From the NCBI GenBank assembly GCA_034440635.1, contig JAOTON010001917.1:124001-188000 (forward strand): DNA of 64,000 nt, in the 5' to 3' direction. The notes below the pieces were generated by a model. That model ran no database searches and was not told the origin of the DNA. It was given only the letters and a program-made list of their open reading frames with translations. The DNA is from Lepas anatifera. Taxonomy: Eukaryota; Arthropoda; Thecostraca; Lepadidae. Positions within the stretch are counted from its first letter, which is position 1, and each line of letters opens with the position of its first letter. This document shows positions 22,940 through 34,938 of the stretch, piece after piece. A program made the translations under genes and the position numbers.

Positions 22940-23145
22940 TGGGGATCAGGACCCTTGTGCTGAAGTGAGGTATCCTTGTTTGATTGTTTGACCTCGCCTG
23001 ATGACCTGATCTTATGTGACCCGGGGTGAAAAATTTCAGAGATGGGGGAAGATGAAGGGGTGAGAGGTAGACTCCTTAACCGCAGGTGCATTCGGAAATA
23101 AAACCTCAGGGGGGCATCAATGGCCCCCGGTGGGGCGAGGGTTAA
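22940..23145 (-). mobile_element. Inverted left-end fragment of family B
   Basis: Read on minus it starts TTAACCCTCGCCCCACCGG, then ggggccattgatgcccccc, ctacctctcaccc, ctgaaatttttcaccccgggtcac and AGGTCA words, in the same order as 1,754-1,960. It fades out toward 22,940. Confidence 0.8.
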
Positions 23146-26105
23146 GATTGCTCCATCATATAAAATACTACCAAAAAATACGGATAACATACCTACGTGA
23201 ATGATATTTGTCAACCCAGATTGACTTGGTGATACCCTCCCATATTTCAAGCTAATGGGGAGCGGTATCTCTTGCAGCTCCGCAGTTCACAAGTCGAATC
23301 ATTTTTATTCCCCAAGTTCCCATCAGTTTCTATATCCTTGGCCCCCAGGTTCTGTGCAAATTTACGATCTTCTCTCGATAAGCACAAGGAATGGAATCTT
23401 CGAGGTTTTGGGAAGCCCTTCAATTTCCGGTAGCCCTTCCTTCAGAAATCCCTCAGAATTGGCTTGGAACTGGTAACTTCAGTGAAACGTTGCTCGCTTT
23501 TGTGGCGCGATATATGCCTCAAAAATACTTTCAATGTGAAAGAGGCCAAACAAATGTAAACGCTCAAGAAAATTTAATTTTGCTTTTGTGGTATTGTTGT
23601 GCTGCGGGTGCTTCAAGAGATTGTGTAGTGTCAGGTGTAGTGCCCGTTGTGTTGCTACCCCCGAACCTTAGAGGTTATCTGTCTAATTCCAAAAACAAGT
23701 AAAAAGGTAAGGTGTTTTGGCTCCTCCAGTCCATTGCAATAGAAACACTCCAGCTTGTATTTGCCGATTGCATGTAACGTTATTCACTGGTGGACGCAGA
23801 GGGGGGGTCAAGGGGCCATGACCCCCTAACAAAAGACGAAATTTTGGCATATTTTCTTAAAAAACACGATGTTTTTACAATATTTCTGGGGTATTCCATG
23901 GCCCCCTGTGTGCAAAGTATGGCACTTTTGACGAGATCTCATCTGTGTAAGTGCCTTTGTGAATAGTAGCGAGTGGTGTGAATTTTATGACCTGGTGCGA
24001 ATTTGCGAGACTGTTGCGAGGGAGGCAACACTCAAAACTAAACAAATAATTAATGAATGGTTATAAATACACAGAAGGGGACCTTTTAAAACTAACTAAC
24101 GAATAAAGGAGGTAGCATTGCATTGTGTGGGTAAGGATGATTATGTTTTTCTCCCTGGTATATTGTGGATTGGTGAAAATGTTAAATGGCTGGTGGTGTG
24201 AATATGTGTGAGAGTTTGAGGTGGCTGGTGTGATTTGTCGGGCGTGCTGCCATAACTTGCTGACTGCCCCCACCTTAAACGGCCCTCCTGCATTCACCTG
24301 TCTGCAGAACCTGGCAGGCTTCTCAACAGGGTGTTTGGGGCAGCTCAAACCCTGCCTGCCCCAATTGGGGCATACAGTTGGTTCCTGGGGCAGAGTTTTC
24401 TTTCCAATGGGGTATACATTTTCATTTCATACCACAGGTAGGCCACTAAAATAGAAATTAACACAGTTTCTTTTCTCTATTTAGGTCTATATTTTTTGGT
24501 GTTTGTGTCCACCTCACTAGCAGTGCTCCCCCATGGGTATGTATCTGCCCCAATGATTCCTTAACTGCCCTCAAACAAGGGAAAAAGCTGCCTCAGCCTG
24601 ATAGGTCTGTCCAGAGGCTGCCCCAACAAGATCTTGTTGACACTTGCCACCTTGTGCAGACTGGTATTCCCCCTAACATTATTGAGGATTTCTATTTGGT
24701 AGCATATTTGATTCCTCTGGCTGGGCGATATACAGCAAATACACACCAGGATTTGCAGTGCTGCTGCTACCTCTTTGCCCTGTATACCTTGTGGCAGAGC
24801 TATTGATTTAGGTTCCATGGCCAAATTGCTTGCTGGATTGGACTGCCAATCCACGCTATCAACAGCTGTTTCCCCAGGACAACAGCAAAATCTCTGGTAA
24901 AGTGCTGGTGAAATAGCACTTGAAGGAGTTAATGACCCCATTATTATTTACAGGTGGAGGCTAAGTGAAAAGAAGAGTGATTGGTATGAGAGGGAAGTGA
25001 TTCTGTAATGTACCTACCCAATGTTCCCATGACAGTAAATCTCTGAGGTACCAGAAATAAGTGTTAGGTGAGTGAGATGGTACTTTGTCTATCATTATTC
25101 TCTGGGGACCATATTCGTTTGCATGGGCATAAATCAAGTCTGCAAATCTTTTTTCTATCATTGTCTGTAGTCCCAGCTTACATTATTCCAGCTCTCGTGT
25201 TGCCTTGATGGTAGTGGGAAATAGTGCAATGGGTCTGCTCCCCTTCCTGTGCTAACCTCCGTTGGCTGTTGGCTGCCTGGTCTTTTGGCCATAAAAGAGC
25301 CAAATTGGCTTCAGAAAGGTCCAAATAAGTTTTGCTTATTCTGTCTTCTTTGGCTTATTTAAAACCAAAGTAGCTACTTCAGGATCTTTTAATCCAAATT
25401 GTACCTGACATCCTAACCTCTACCATTTTTAGAGGGTGCCAGAATGGCCTCAACATGTGTGGCTTAGGAGATCTGATGAGGTTCAGACATGTCTAGATTT
25501 TAGATATATATCCCCATATACATTGTTCTTGTTCACATTTGAATTTACAATCTGTATTTGTCTTCCAATACAGCTGCAGAATGTACAGGTATTGAGTGAC
25601 AGAATGTACAAATTCATTATAAACTCACAGTCAACTCAATAATTTGTTCTACATCAACTGTACAATGTTAATCCATGTCGTAAAGCTCTTGCAACACAAC
25701 TTTGACTGCTCTTGGATTGTATAAGTTTTTAAAGTTGTTCTTTGCATGCTGTCAACAGTCTTCTGACTGTTGAAGCTATCAATTTCAGATCCAAATTTTG
25801 TTCATGCATAAAGGTGTAAAAGTGCAGACACTGGGACATGCTCAAAATTTTGGATGGTGAAATTCATGGAATGATTTCTCTGTTGCCAGGCCACTTTTAC
25901 TGGGTAAATGTACTGTAAATGTAAATGAGTAAATGTATTTCACTGTGCTAGGAACCATACATGGCTGTGGCCATCTTTAGGTCTTGTTAATCTGGTACTA
26001 CAAAGAGATTGATGCTGTACTTCTGGCATTATTTTCCTATTTTGAAATCTGTACATGTTTTCAATGTGTATCATGGTTTATGCTGACACATTTTGTTTGT
26101 CTTCA
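23146..26105. other. Unassigned intergenic sequence upstream of the RPRD2-like gene
   Basis: No gene recognised. At 23,790-23,830 a lone terminus-like ctggtggacgcagaggggggg resembles the hAT-like ends. The segment 24,000-26,100 looks smoother and CpG-poor compared with the rest; I see no coding signal in it. Confidence 0.4.
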
Positions 26106-26564
26106 GGTGGTATTTGCAAAACAAGCATACTGGCCAAGAAAGCTGAGTTTGATGTTACTCTGATGCCCAGATCCAGCTGTGGCTGCTGAGAAGTCTGTGC
26201 ACTTAGAATTTTCGTGCCTCCATTCTGTGGTAGACAAGACGACAGGAGATCTTGAGCACAACAAAAATGATTTCGGCTAAAACCAACTAGATCGTCGCTG
26301 TGTCACCCACACTTCGCTACCAAATGACCGAATGATTCAACTGAAGACCAGAACCTGGGGCACCAGTTCTGGTTCGTGAAGCTCTAGCTGTGTGACGTCA
26401 GAGGTGATCAGCATCATTCCGAGTCAGTGGCGCCAGTGCTTGGCCGCCCAGGCGGTGCCAGTGGCGTCCCACTGAGGGTGTGCCTGCGGTTGGGTCATCA
26501 GGAGCTCTGTGGGAAGTGTGCGGGCCGTTGAGACGGGCTGGATGGGCGCGCGCCGGGCGCGGGT
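26106..26564 (+). promoter_or_regulatory. 5' UTR and promoter-proximal region of the RPRD2-like gene
   Basis: A CRE octamer TGACGTCA lies at 26,393-26,400, about 165 bases before the start codon, and GC content rises from there. In-frame TGA at 26,529-26,531 closes the reading frame upstream, which fixes the start downstream of it. A possible acceptor (ttgtcttcag) ends near 26,105, so part of this may be a spliced 5' UTR. The transcription start is not identifiable. Confidence 0.4.
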
Positions 26565-26721
26565 ATGGTTATGAGCGGGTTCAGCCAGCTTGAGCTGGAG
26601 AAGCGGCTCTCTCAGCTCAAGGACACGGCGGAGAGTGTGCAGAGCCTCTCTGCCTGGTGTATCAAGTACAAACACCAGCACAGGCGTATAGTCAACAGCT
26701 GGCTTAAGATCATCAAACGAG
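26565..26721 (+). CDS. RPRD2: RPRD2-like protein, exon 1 (start of CID)
   Basis: First coding exon of a CTD-interaction-domain protein. RPRD proteins bind the phosphorylated C-terminal tail of RNA polymerase II and recruit the Ser5 phosphatase RPAP2; they act in the nucleus. The exon encodes 52 codons plus one base. FSQLELEKRLSQL and TAESVQSLSAWCIKYKHQH match the first CID helices, ending at NSWLKIIKR. The ATG at 26,565 has G at -3 and +4, with an in-frame stop 12 codons upstream; a second ATG follows at 26,571. The donor is gttagt at 26,722. The exon ends in phase 1, matching exon 2. Confidence 0.85.
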
Positions 26722-27873
26722 GTTAGTCCCCAGTCCGCACTTTCGCGACCGTTCTTGTTGCATTGCTTTGCTTTCATATTGTCTGCTTTCATATTACGGG
26801 CTCAAATCCCGGGTGGGAGCGCTGAATAAGAAGTTGCTGGTCCCCTCTCAACAGGGTGAGAGTTAGCGGCGCCATTTGAACTCAGCTGTTGGTGTCCCGT
26901 AAAGCCTCAAGCCTTCTATAATTTTCAACGTCTCTTTTAATCTACAGGCTCTTCTCGGGATATGTGTGAGGTGAAGCCCTTTCCTTGATCTAGCCACGTC
27001 CTGTACCATATTCAAAGAGAGAGCCGCTGGCTCTTGATCGGAGCGCTGGCGCAGGTGGTGTGTCGACTATTTTTGTAGTATTTCCAGGGGTAGCAGTTGT
27101 CTTGGTTACCTGAGGCAGGTGCTACATGCACGGCCTGGTAGATGAGTGCCGGAAAACTATACGGGTACCTTTCCCAAATCAGAAATAAAGCAGAGTAGCT
27201 GAAAGATATACACGATGTTTATCCGCTCAGTTTTGGTATGCTTTACCGCGTGGCTATTCAAATCCCATTATAGAGTTGCCGCCTTCCTTGTAAAGGTGGT
27301 AAAGGTGGTTTCGCGTGCAGCATTACCAGTAGAAAGCACTTAGCATGCCCTTTCCGTCTGTTTTTCGATCTGTCCCTTTTCACATCGCCTCATGGAGGTC
27401 CCGTTTTAGGGGTTTTGGTGCCGATAAACCGCATTTCTCCTTGTGACAAATTTGACTAAAGGTATGCAGAAGATGCCGGACTCCTTTCTACCTTACTGGG
27501 TGTATAAGTGGCAGAATAAAGAGGGAAACAGCTGTGTCTGTCTTACGGGTTAGGAGAGAAAATAAGTGGGGGATAGGAGTAACTGTATATGTGGCACCTT
27601 TAGAAAGGAATTTTAAGTGAGATAGCTAGCGATAGGGTATGCGTTAAACCTGTTGTTTCGAATTTCACTCGTCCTAAAACTCACCGTTTGCAGATCACTT
27701 GGATATGTTAAAAGCTGAACCGAGCCCCACCAGCTCGGACCTACCGCAGTTACTGATAGACAGATAGCGAAGTTCAAGTTGGTTTATTCCCCTTGATTTC
27801 TACCTCACTGGGTGTAGTGAGAAAGTAATAAAAGGCAATCAGTGTCTGCCCCACGGGGTGCAGCGGTGGGAGT

Positions 27874-27955
27874 ACCAATACTACTTGTACTTTACTATAC
27901 CAATTTTACTTGTACTTTACCAATACTACTAGAACTTTAACCAATACTAGCTTGT
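27874..27955 (+). repeat. Tandem repeat, about four units of 18-25 bp
   Basis: Units built on CCAATACTACTTGTACTTTA begin near 27,874, 27,900, 27,920 and 27,941, with substitutions and one short insertion. Non-coding and intronic. Confidence 0.75.
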
Positions 27956-28679
27956 AGAGCATGCCAAAATCCCAGGCTTCATACTTGGTTTGTTCCAAAA
28001 CTCAGTGTTGGCAGAGAGACAGGCGTTTACTGCTGGTACTACCCCGCATCTTTGCGCCTGCCGTCTGTTCCCTCACTACAGAACGCCGCGTCGCCTTGGC
28101 GCGGCGAATGGACACGGAAGAAAGGAACGGGGCCGACACTAAGGCCCGAGCATGCTTATTTCGCCGGAAGCGTCAGCTATTTTGACAAATGAAAGAGGAA
28201 GTCGTAGGTTTTTATTTGCATGTTCTTGCAGACTCATTTCTAACTGCCAACCCCATCAAAGGTGTAACATTCTGTTTAAACAACAGAATATGGATTGGGT
28301 GTCCTCCCAGCTCAGGGTTTGGGCGATCACAAGCTTGTCGGATGAGTTCTCTGGAACTTTGTTTTGCTCTTTGTGATCGGAAATTCAAATGTCTGGATGG
28401 GTCTAGTGATGATGGGGTGATTGGGGTTGGCTGGTTTTGAGGGATAGGGGCTGATTGGGTAATGAGTGCTGAGGTCTGCCAGCTAGGTTATTTCTGTAGC
28501 TCTCCGACTTTCTGAGAAGCCTGGTCGAGTTCGTAATTGGTTTGCGGTTGGTCCTGGTGACATACATCTCTGATTCCTCGTCAAGGGCCCGCCCCGCTGG
28601 ATGGGCGCATGAAATTGGTATCTTTGTTTTAAAACCCTGCCTGCTTTTCGTAGTTGACTTCTTCGTGAACCATAGGGTA

Positions 28680-28930
28680 GATCCAGGCGGGAAGCAAGTG
28701 AGAGTACTTGCCCCCTCTCCCCCGATTAATCCTCGGCTCCCCCTGAAATGGGCACGGCGCCCCTCTGAAAGGTCGATGACACCCCACGGGGTGCGAGTAT
28801 CGGCGCCCCCGCAATAAGGTTTGGCGTCCACCTGATAGGTTTTGCCGCCCAGAACTGGCACCACCTGGTCCGGATGGTGCGTCCCCCTCCCAACGTGTGT
28901 CTTCCTCCCGATAGGAAATCCTGGATCTGC
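28680..28930 (-). mobile_element. CGGATCCAGGA-type MITE, copy 2
   Basis: On minus it begins GGCAGATCCAGGATTTCC and ends near CTGGATCTACCC, with shared internals cctgataggtttt, tcggcgcccc, ctgaaatgggc and a short palindromic G/C block. The long minus-strand open frame at 28,403-29,149 runs across it and is not a gene. Confidence 0.65.
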
Positions 28931-30149
28931 CCATGTCCTGAAGAAGTTCCATGGACTTCGGTATGTCAACTCCGATTTGATTGGTTTCCTGACTGAACTT
29001 GCTTGACTAGAAGTACCTGTAGATTGCAACTTCAGTCGGCTGAGGGCCTCGCTTATTTCCTGGCTGGGATGTCTTTTGGCTGGAGCATTGAGCCCATATT
29101 CAGGTCGATCACCGTACGCACATATTTTGCGTACAAACGATGTTGGCATTCAGTTTGCACAACTGACATACTTATGCAAGTTTTGCATTCAGCTGGCCGC
29201 TAGTGTAACGCGAACATCTTGCAATCGAGCTTACCCAAAAAGCCAGCTGACGAAGGCAGCTTGATATGGGTTTTGCGGTTTTGCGTGCGTCACCCGCGAA
29301 ACTTACGAATGTCTTAAGTTACGATGTTGACCTGAATACGGACCCTGGTCTGCGCCTGACGTGAAATATTGTCATTTTAGTCAATATTCAATGAGCCCAT
29401 AAGGCACAGATCCTGACAGTCGCATATCGTTACGCCCCCCCCCACAAAGCTGCAAAATGTTACCTACTTTAAGCAGATTTTGACAAATTTTCTTTAAAGC
29501 AGGTTTTACCACTTTATCCGGGCTGGACCTCCTCCCCAATTTTTTCGCTAAGTTTCTCTAGAATCCATGGCTTTTACCTTTTTTAAGCCATGGTTTATGT
29601 TTTATCAGATAATGGTGAGACATGATCACTAATTTATGAGCTCACATTTTTGTTCGTGATTTTCTTGCCTTTTGTTTGGTTTTGTTACAGGCGCCTATTG
29701 AAGATAATTGTGGTAACGATGATGTGTGGAAAAGAGCTGCGTAACTTTTGCCTTAGTCATAGTATATACACAAATGGCTTATGTGACATCTTGGAAATTT
29801 GTGTTTGTAGGTATTGGTGTGCCTATAAATGGAAAATACCTCTTTGTCGAAATTCTAAAAAGGACAATGTGTGGACAAAATTGGTATGAAAATCAGGAAG
29901 CTACATTTTGTTTAAACCTCCAGTCGCTCAAAACAAAGATATCGCCTCTTCTCTTACCACGCTGGGTTCGCCCAAGCATCTCGTGTAATCACGAATGTGG
30001 CAGCTTGCGGTGACTTGCGGCATGTAAGATTGCGTGGCCCTGCCATTTTCTAATATTTGTCACATGTCCTGCGCTGCCAGATGGAAAGGGATCTTTTCAT
30101 GGTTTGTAATAAGGGAGTAAGTCCCTACATTGAACTTTAAAGCGTGCAG

Positions 30150-30255
30150 AGATGTTATGCCTAGAGCTTTGGTTGAAATGAGATATGTCAATAGTGCTTT
30201 CTCGACACGCTCTACAAATCTGTCATCTCAGTTCAAAACACATGATAAAAGTGGG
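30150..30255 (+). mobile_element. Short LINE fragment, plus orientation
   Basis: The segment with gtgctttctcgacacgctctacaaatctg and tctcagttcaaaacacatgataaaag matches, in the other orientation, part of the reverse transcriptase remnant at 32,370-32,460. Only about 100 bases remain. Confidence 0.5.
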
Positions 30256-31769
30256 GCGCTCGCTTTAAACTATATGAATTATCAACTGTGTTATTCTTTT
30301 GGTCCTGCAGTATGCTGGTTTAAATGGCAGTAATATCTAGCAGCGAGGAGCCTGAAAGCCATTAACATCGCCACATATCCAAGGTTTTATGTGTCCACTT
30401 GAATCGATTTTTCACAATTTGATAAAATGCTCATAACCTCGTTTTCCAAATGTCTCTAGTACTTTGTGATGTTTTCTTGCTGTGAACGGTGGCGACGTGT
30501 CCGTATGTGATGTTTATCGATCTGGTATCTAGATGCGTTATCGATCTAACAGGGTGGGGGCCCGTGCGCACTCGCCGTGGCAATAACAGGCCTCACCAGC
30601 CGGTGTGCTTGATGCCCGCTAGTGGCGCCCGACATCCCCAGGGCTCCGAAATGACATAACCTGGGTGTGTTTGTGTGCGTGCTTTGTATAATACGCGACT
30701 ACACTTACTGCTACAACTACTACCTAACTTAAATATCCTTCCCAACTTTCCTTTTGTCCTGCCTTCATTTCTTCCTTCTTTTTTCCAATACTCCAAACCG
30801 GTTCAATGTTCAATGCTTCCAAAAAACTTCACGTATATGAAGGAAATTCCTTCGCTGCGTTTTATGAAATATTATAAATGGCTATTCCAATTGTACGTCT
30901 GCATCTCTGTGTATGATTTATGTGGGAAAATCAGGTGCATCTTCTTCAAAAATTCTAAATTTATGTGCTCTTGGTGTGGGGCCGACGTCGGTATGATACC
31001 GTATCAGGCGTAATGGAGCTCCTGTAATGACCCTCTGCCTAGCAGCTGATCACATATCATACCATGAACGTTCCTGAGGGGGTTGTTAGTTCGGGATAAT
31101 CCTCGTGCGCTGCGGCAACAATAGGAAAGCGGGTCAATTAAGTGCACAACCACGCCACTTGCCACGTCGGGCTGCGCACACTCCCTCGGATCCGCACAGA
31201 GGCAGGCCGGCGCCGCCGCTTGTTACCGCGGTGTGAGCGCGCTCAACAGTACAGCTAGTGCCCGGCTCCGCTCATTTTAAGGCCAATCTGAAATCAATTT
31301 TATCACTGACGCCCTATGTGACTCGAGCTATCTGGTCATGGTGTTTTCTGTTTTATGTGCATACATGGTATGTTTGTGTGTGATTCTTTTATCTTCAGTT
31401 TTTTATTCCTCTTAGCCCACTTACTGTTTCATATCCCTGACGTGATTCTGTGAAATCCCAAATCCCTCCTCTCTGCCGTGAACCTCAATCGAATGCATTG
31501 GAGAGTCTTTGATTTCTCGAGTCTTTGTGGGACCTTTCTCTAAGGCAAATAAAATGTATATTGTTCTAAATTTGATAAGTTAAGGGTCATTAGCTAAGAC
31601 AGAAAACACCAAATATTGCAGTTCTAGGCATAAAAAAGTCTGTTGCGCTTTGGGAACTAGCAAAACACTTTTAGACCTGAGCTAAGTTTTTAATGTTAAA
31701 TATATGTAAAGGAATTCTCTGGTGCCGTGGTGACGCTACAAAATGGTGGCTCGTAACCAGGAGCTGCAT

Positions 31770-32560
31770 TTAATTTACTTTTCAAAACTCCTTGATGCAG
31801 CGTGTCTTGTGTAACTTTCGATGGGCGTCCTCTCCAAAGGAACCGCAGAACTTTGTTTTGCACATCGTCTAGATACTTTTTTTTCAAATCTCACTGCGAT
31901 TGTCTTGTAAATATGTGATGAAACAATCAGAAATCTAGCTATCGTAGTATTCCCATACTCATCGCTGGCTGAATATTGATTGAACTGCAATTGTCCACAG
32001 CACTGAATGTCACACCGAAAGTTAATAATTGCTCGTCAGCTCCTTGACCGCAAATATTGTCTTTGATAGGTCTTTGTGGCCCTAGCCGCATAAGTTGATA
32101 TTTATTTAGGTTAAACTGTAATCCTGAACGTACCCCGAATTCCTGCACAATTGCTCATAAATTATTTGCCGAGTTCATATCTTTCACAAAAAGTGTCGTG
32201 TCGTGTAATGGCTGTGAGTGCGTACTTTCTTCGTGAGAATCAACAATGCCATGTATCGTTGGGGCCGCCCAGATCTTGACAGGTATAACTTCGACAACCA
32301 AGCAAAATATGAGACTAGAGACGGGACAGCCCTGGTGCCATTCACGAGTAAGCTGAAAGGGAGTGTCCCACTTATATCATGGATTTCGAACTGAGATATC
32401 AATTTTGTAGAGCGTGTCGAGAAACCACTACTGGCAAATTTTATTTCACTCGAAGCTCTCTGTTTCCGCGGATTCAGCGGCTTACAGAGGACCCAGCAAC
32501 GTTTTGCTAACCTCGGGAGGTACCTGAATAAGCAAATCATCAATCCATACTGAAGATTGG
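31770..32560 (-). pseudogene. Broken non-LTR retrotransposon (reverse transcriptase remnant)
   Basis: Read on minus, pieces of a LINE reverse transcriptase appear in order but in different frames with stops: a FLDTLYKIDISVRNP segment, then FQLTREWHQGCPVSSLIF (equivalent to the RT motif around the conserved QGCPLSPLLF), HDTTLFVKD in place of the catalytic ADDT box, SGLQFNLNKYQLMRLG, and near 31,780-31,880 the post-RT pattern VLRFLWRGRPSK typical of L1/Tx1-like elements. The catalytic aspartates are lost and the copy is dead. No 3' tail is visible, and the 5' part is absent. Confidence 0.75.
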
Positions 32561-32576
32561 GCGCGTCATCGTTAAC

Positions 32577-32705
32577 ATGCTGGTCAGAACGCCTTTTCTG
32601 CTCGCAGTTGTGGCGGCAGCTCTGACTAGTACTGAGGCAGCACCGGCACCAGAGCCAGAACCGTATTCGGAGCCAGTTAGAGCCAGAACCGAAAATCCTG
32701 AGTGA
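32577..32705 (+). CDS. Small ORF with signal peptide (42 residues), possible first exon
   Basis: The ATG at 32,577 opens 42 codons with a textbook signal sequence: charged start MLVRT, hydrophobic core PFLLAVVAAAL, and a likely cleavage near TSTEA/APAP. A short mature part rich in Pro and Glu (APAPEPEPYSEP) follows. Prepropeptides and cuticle-type secreted proteins of arthropods often begin like this. The stop TGA overlaps a possible donor (GA/gtgaat at 32,702), so it could be the first coding exon of a longer secreted protein. It sits in intron 1 of the RPRD2-like gene, same strand, just after the dead LINE. I do not recognise the gene, and chance cannot be excluded at this length. Confidence 0.4.
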   Translation: MLVRTPFLLAVVAAALTSTEAAPAPEPEPYSEPVRARTENPE

Positions 32706-32854
32706 ATTTCATTGCGCATATTGGAACAAATATTTATACATTACAAAGAAGTGGGAATAGGGGGGGGCAGGAACGTAACCAAGGGGATGGGTGGGGGGGG
32801 CTGGGGTGGCCCCCATGGTCTGTGAACAACCGTGAACTGTATATCAGACAGGGC

Positions 32855-33268
32855 TCTCTCAAACCCTCTCCAGAACTCCATTCTGAGACAAGCCCTTTTG
32901 ACCATCGAAACCCTCTGAAAAGAGGGTCCTCTGGACCACTACGGCCCCCAGGGCCCTCTGTCGACAGTAGGGCCTTCTCTAATCAGATGGCCCCTCTTTA
33001 ACCGATAAAGTTCTTGAATCAGCAGGGTTCTTTGGGCAGCAAAGCTGTCTGGGACCCGCAGGGCCATCTGTTACCGACAGGGATCTGTCTGACTAGCTGG
33101 GTCATCTTTAAGTAATAAGGCCATTGTGGCAAGCAGGAACCATTTTAGTCTTCAAGGCCCACTCTGACTATCAGGACCCCATTTAACTAGAGGAGCCTCT
33201 GAACAAGAAGGATCAAGGCTCTCCGCAAGACTCCCCTGTCCTCAGCAGGGCCCTCTCCGGAGGCTACA
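32855..33268 (+). repeat. Divergent minisatellite, period about 19-20 bp
   Basis: Roughly twenty loosely related units follow the pattern aGGGCCMTCTGtgactAgC (for example agggccatctgttaccgac, agggatctgtctgactagc, aaggcccactctgactatc). Units vary by substitution and 1-3 base indels, so this is an old array. Non-coding. Confidence 0.7.
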
Positions 33269-33489
33269 GTAATCCTCGTGGTTCCGTCCGCATTAGCAGT
33301 GGGGCCCTGTGGCAAGTCGCTACATTACCACGGTGAGTTCCTGGCGGTCATCTCGAATCCCTCCTCAGACCACCGATGGGAGCCGGTACACCTGACCTGG
33401 AGGTGCGTGACCGCCTCCAAGAGAAAAGAACGACGCATCTGTGTGGTAGTTACGCCTCCAGTTGCCTGTAGGCGTTGGGTACCGACTGG

Positions 33490-33782
33490 TGACGTCAGAA
33501 TGCTATATGATCAGGGTAATATGTCAAGGTCACCTAACCTGAAGGTAAGTTTCAGGTCTAAAGGTCAAAATCATACCATCGTTTTTAAGGTCATTGACCT
33601 CAGTGCCTCCGTTCAAATGCCGTCATCCAGTTTGAGGTATATTTTATGACGTCATAGCAGAGGCTACTTGAGCCTAATTTCAAGGTCATGTGTCAGGATT
33701 GCCCCCTCCATTTATAGTTCAACGTGTCATTAAGTGCCAGTTGTACTGCACACCACGATAAATATATAGTATTTTGACGTCA
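33490..33782. promoter_or_regulatory. Three CRE octamers within 300 bases
   Basis: TGACGTCA occurs exactly at 33,490-33,497, 33,647-33,654 and 33,775-33,782, together with AGGTCA/TGACCT hexamers between 33,530 and 33,700. This may be an intronic enhancer or a decayed AGGTCA-rich transposon. The octamer is the ATF/CREB site; function here is not shown. Confidence 0.3.
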
Positions 33783-34213
33783 TAGTTCAACGGCCTGGAG
33801 AGCCCTTTCCTGCTTCTGAAACCATAAAAATGGATATATCCTGAAAAACTGCTTCAAATAGGATCATTTTCAAGCTCGAAAATCAAATTTGAAATTTTCG
33901 CCAAAAATTTTGATTAAAGATGTCAGTCCGTGTCTGATACGCTGTCATGGGAGATATTTTTGAAGCCGGATGGCGCTAGAGGCAGGGGTGAGGATTTCTA
34001 TTTCTTAAGGAGTGTCCCGGCACCCCCAATGATGAATTCAGCACCCTCAATGGTGATTTGGGCACCCCCAACCAAAATGTGCAGCAGTATTAATGAAGTG
34101 CTCTAAAAGAGGAAATTTTCAACAAATACGTGTTACAGTGTTATAGTGGCATTCTGCATCTGACCTACATCCTAATATTTTACCAAGCAACGGAAATCCT
34201 CAGGCATAATGGA

Positions 34214-34587
34214 CAGTGGCGGATCTAGCTGGTAGGTTTGGGGGTAATCCAAGGTCAATAAAAATTTCACGCGGTGAGAGTATGCCACAATCTAACCAGA
34301 CGGTAGGTTTTGGGGGTAAACCCAAGGGACGATAAGCAAAAAAACGTCGCAGGGTCAAACATGTGGCCACAAGCTGCTTGTTTTGCTATCCAAGGCCCAA
34401 TGTTTACACTGAATTTGATTCTGTTTTAAGTTGGGAGTTGAAGCACCAAAACCTTGCTTATAAACAAAAAGTTATTCGGGGCAAAAAGGAGGTCGACAGC
34501 GGGGGGGGAGGCAAAACATAGTTTTGCCCCGAGCTTTTCCGTTGGGGGGTGGCAAATGCCTTTTTGCCCCTTCTGGATCCGCCACTG
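34214..34587. mobile_element. hAT-like MITE with CAGTGGCGGATC ends (374 bp)
   Basis: Starts CAGTGGCGGATCTAG and ends in the inverted CTGGATCCGCCACTG. Flanks ATAATGGA and ATGATAGA agree at 6 of 8 positions, consistent with an aged 8-bp hAT target duplication. Inside are gtaggtttgggggtaa repeated twice (about 34,232 and 34,303) and hairpin-like gcaaaacatagttttgc. Non-coding. A truncated relative lies at 6,592-6,745. Confidence 0.8.
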
Positions 34588-34938
34588 ATGATAGACAGTT
34601 AGCAATGTATGTACATACCTGCAAGAGAACTTATTGCATACTTCATATTTAAGCTGTGATGCAGTCCATAAGGTACAGCAAAGTAGAAGTTATTTACAAT
34701 AGCTGAATTGCGTGCATATTTTTCACTACCCAGTTCGTTCACACATTGAAAAAGTATGTGCAGTCTGTTTCTACCTCTTGATGTGGAGTGTCCAGTCATC
34801 TCTGATTTTCATATTAGGCAGTGCAGCATATTTTCATGTATTTAAAGGAGTGTATTTTACTGTGTTTATGATACAATGGCCTTTGGATTTGGGCGCCCCA
34901 TTTGGCTTTCGAAAATCCATGTTAGTACGGTGGGTCTA

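Noticed and set aside
24561..25161. Minus-strand frames of 126 and 66 residues upstream of the RPRD2-like gene
   Set aside because: AT-rich, no recognisable motif, and no compatible splice signals that would join them.
28403..29149. 248-residue minus-strand open frame
   Set aside because: It runs through a CGGATCCAGGA-type MITE and unrelated flanks. The peptide has no domain-like pattern, and other copies of the MITE give different frames.
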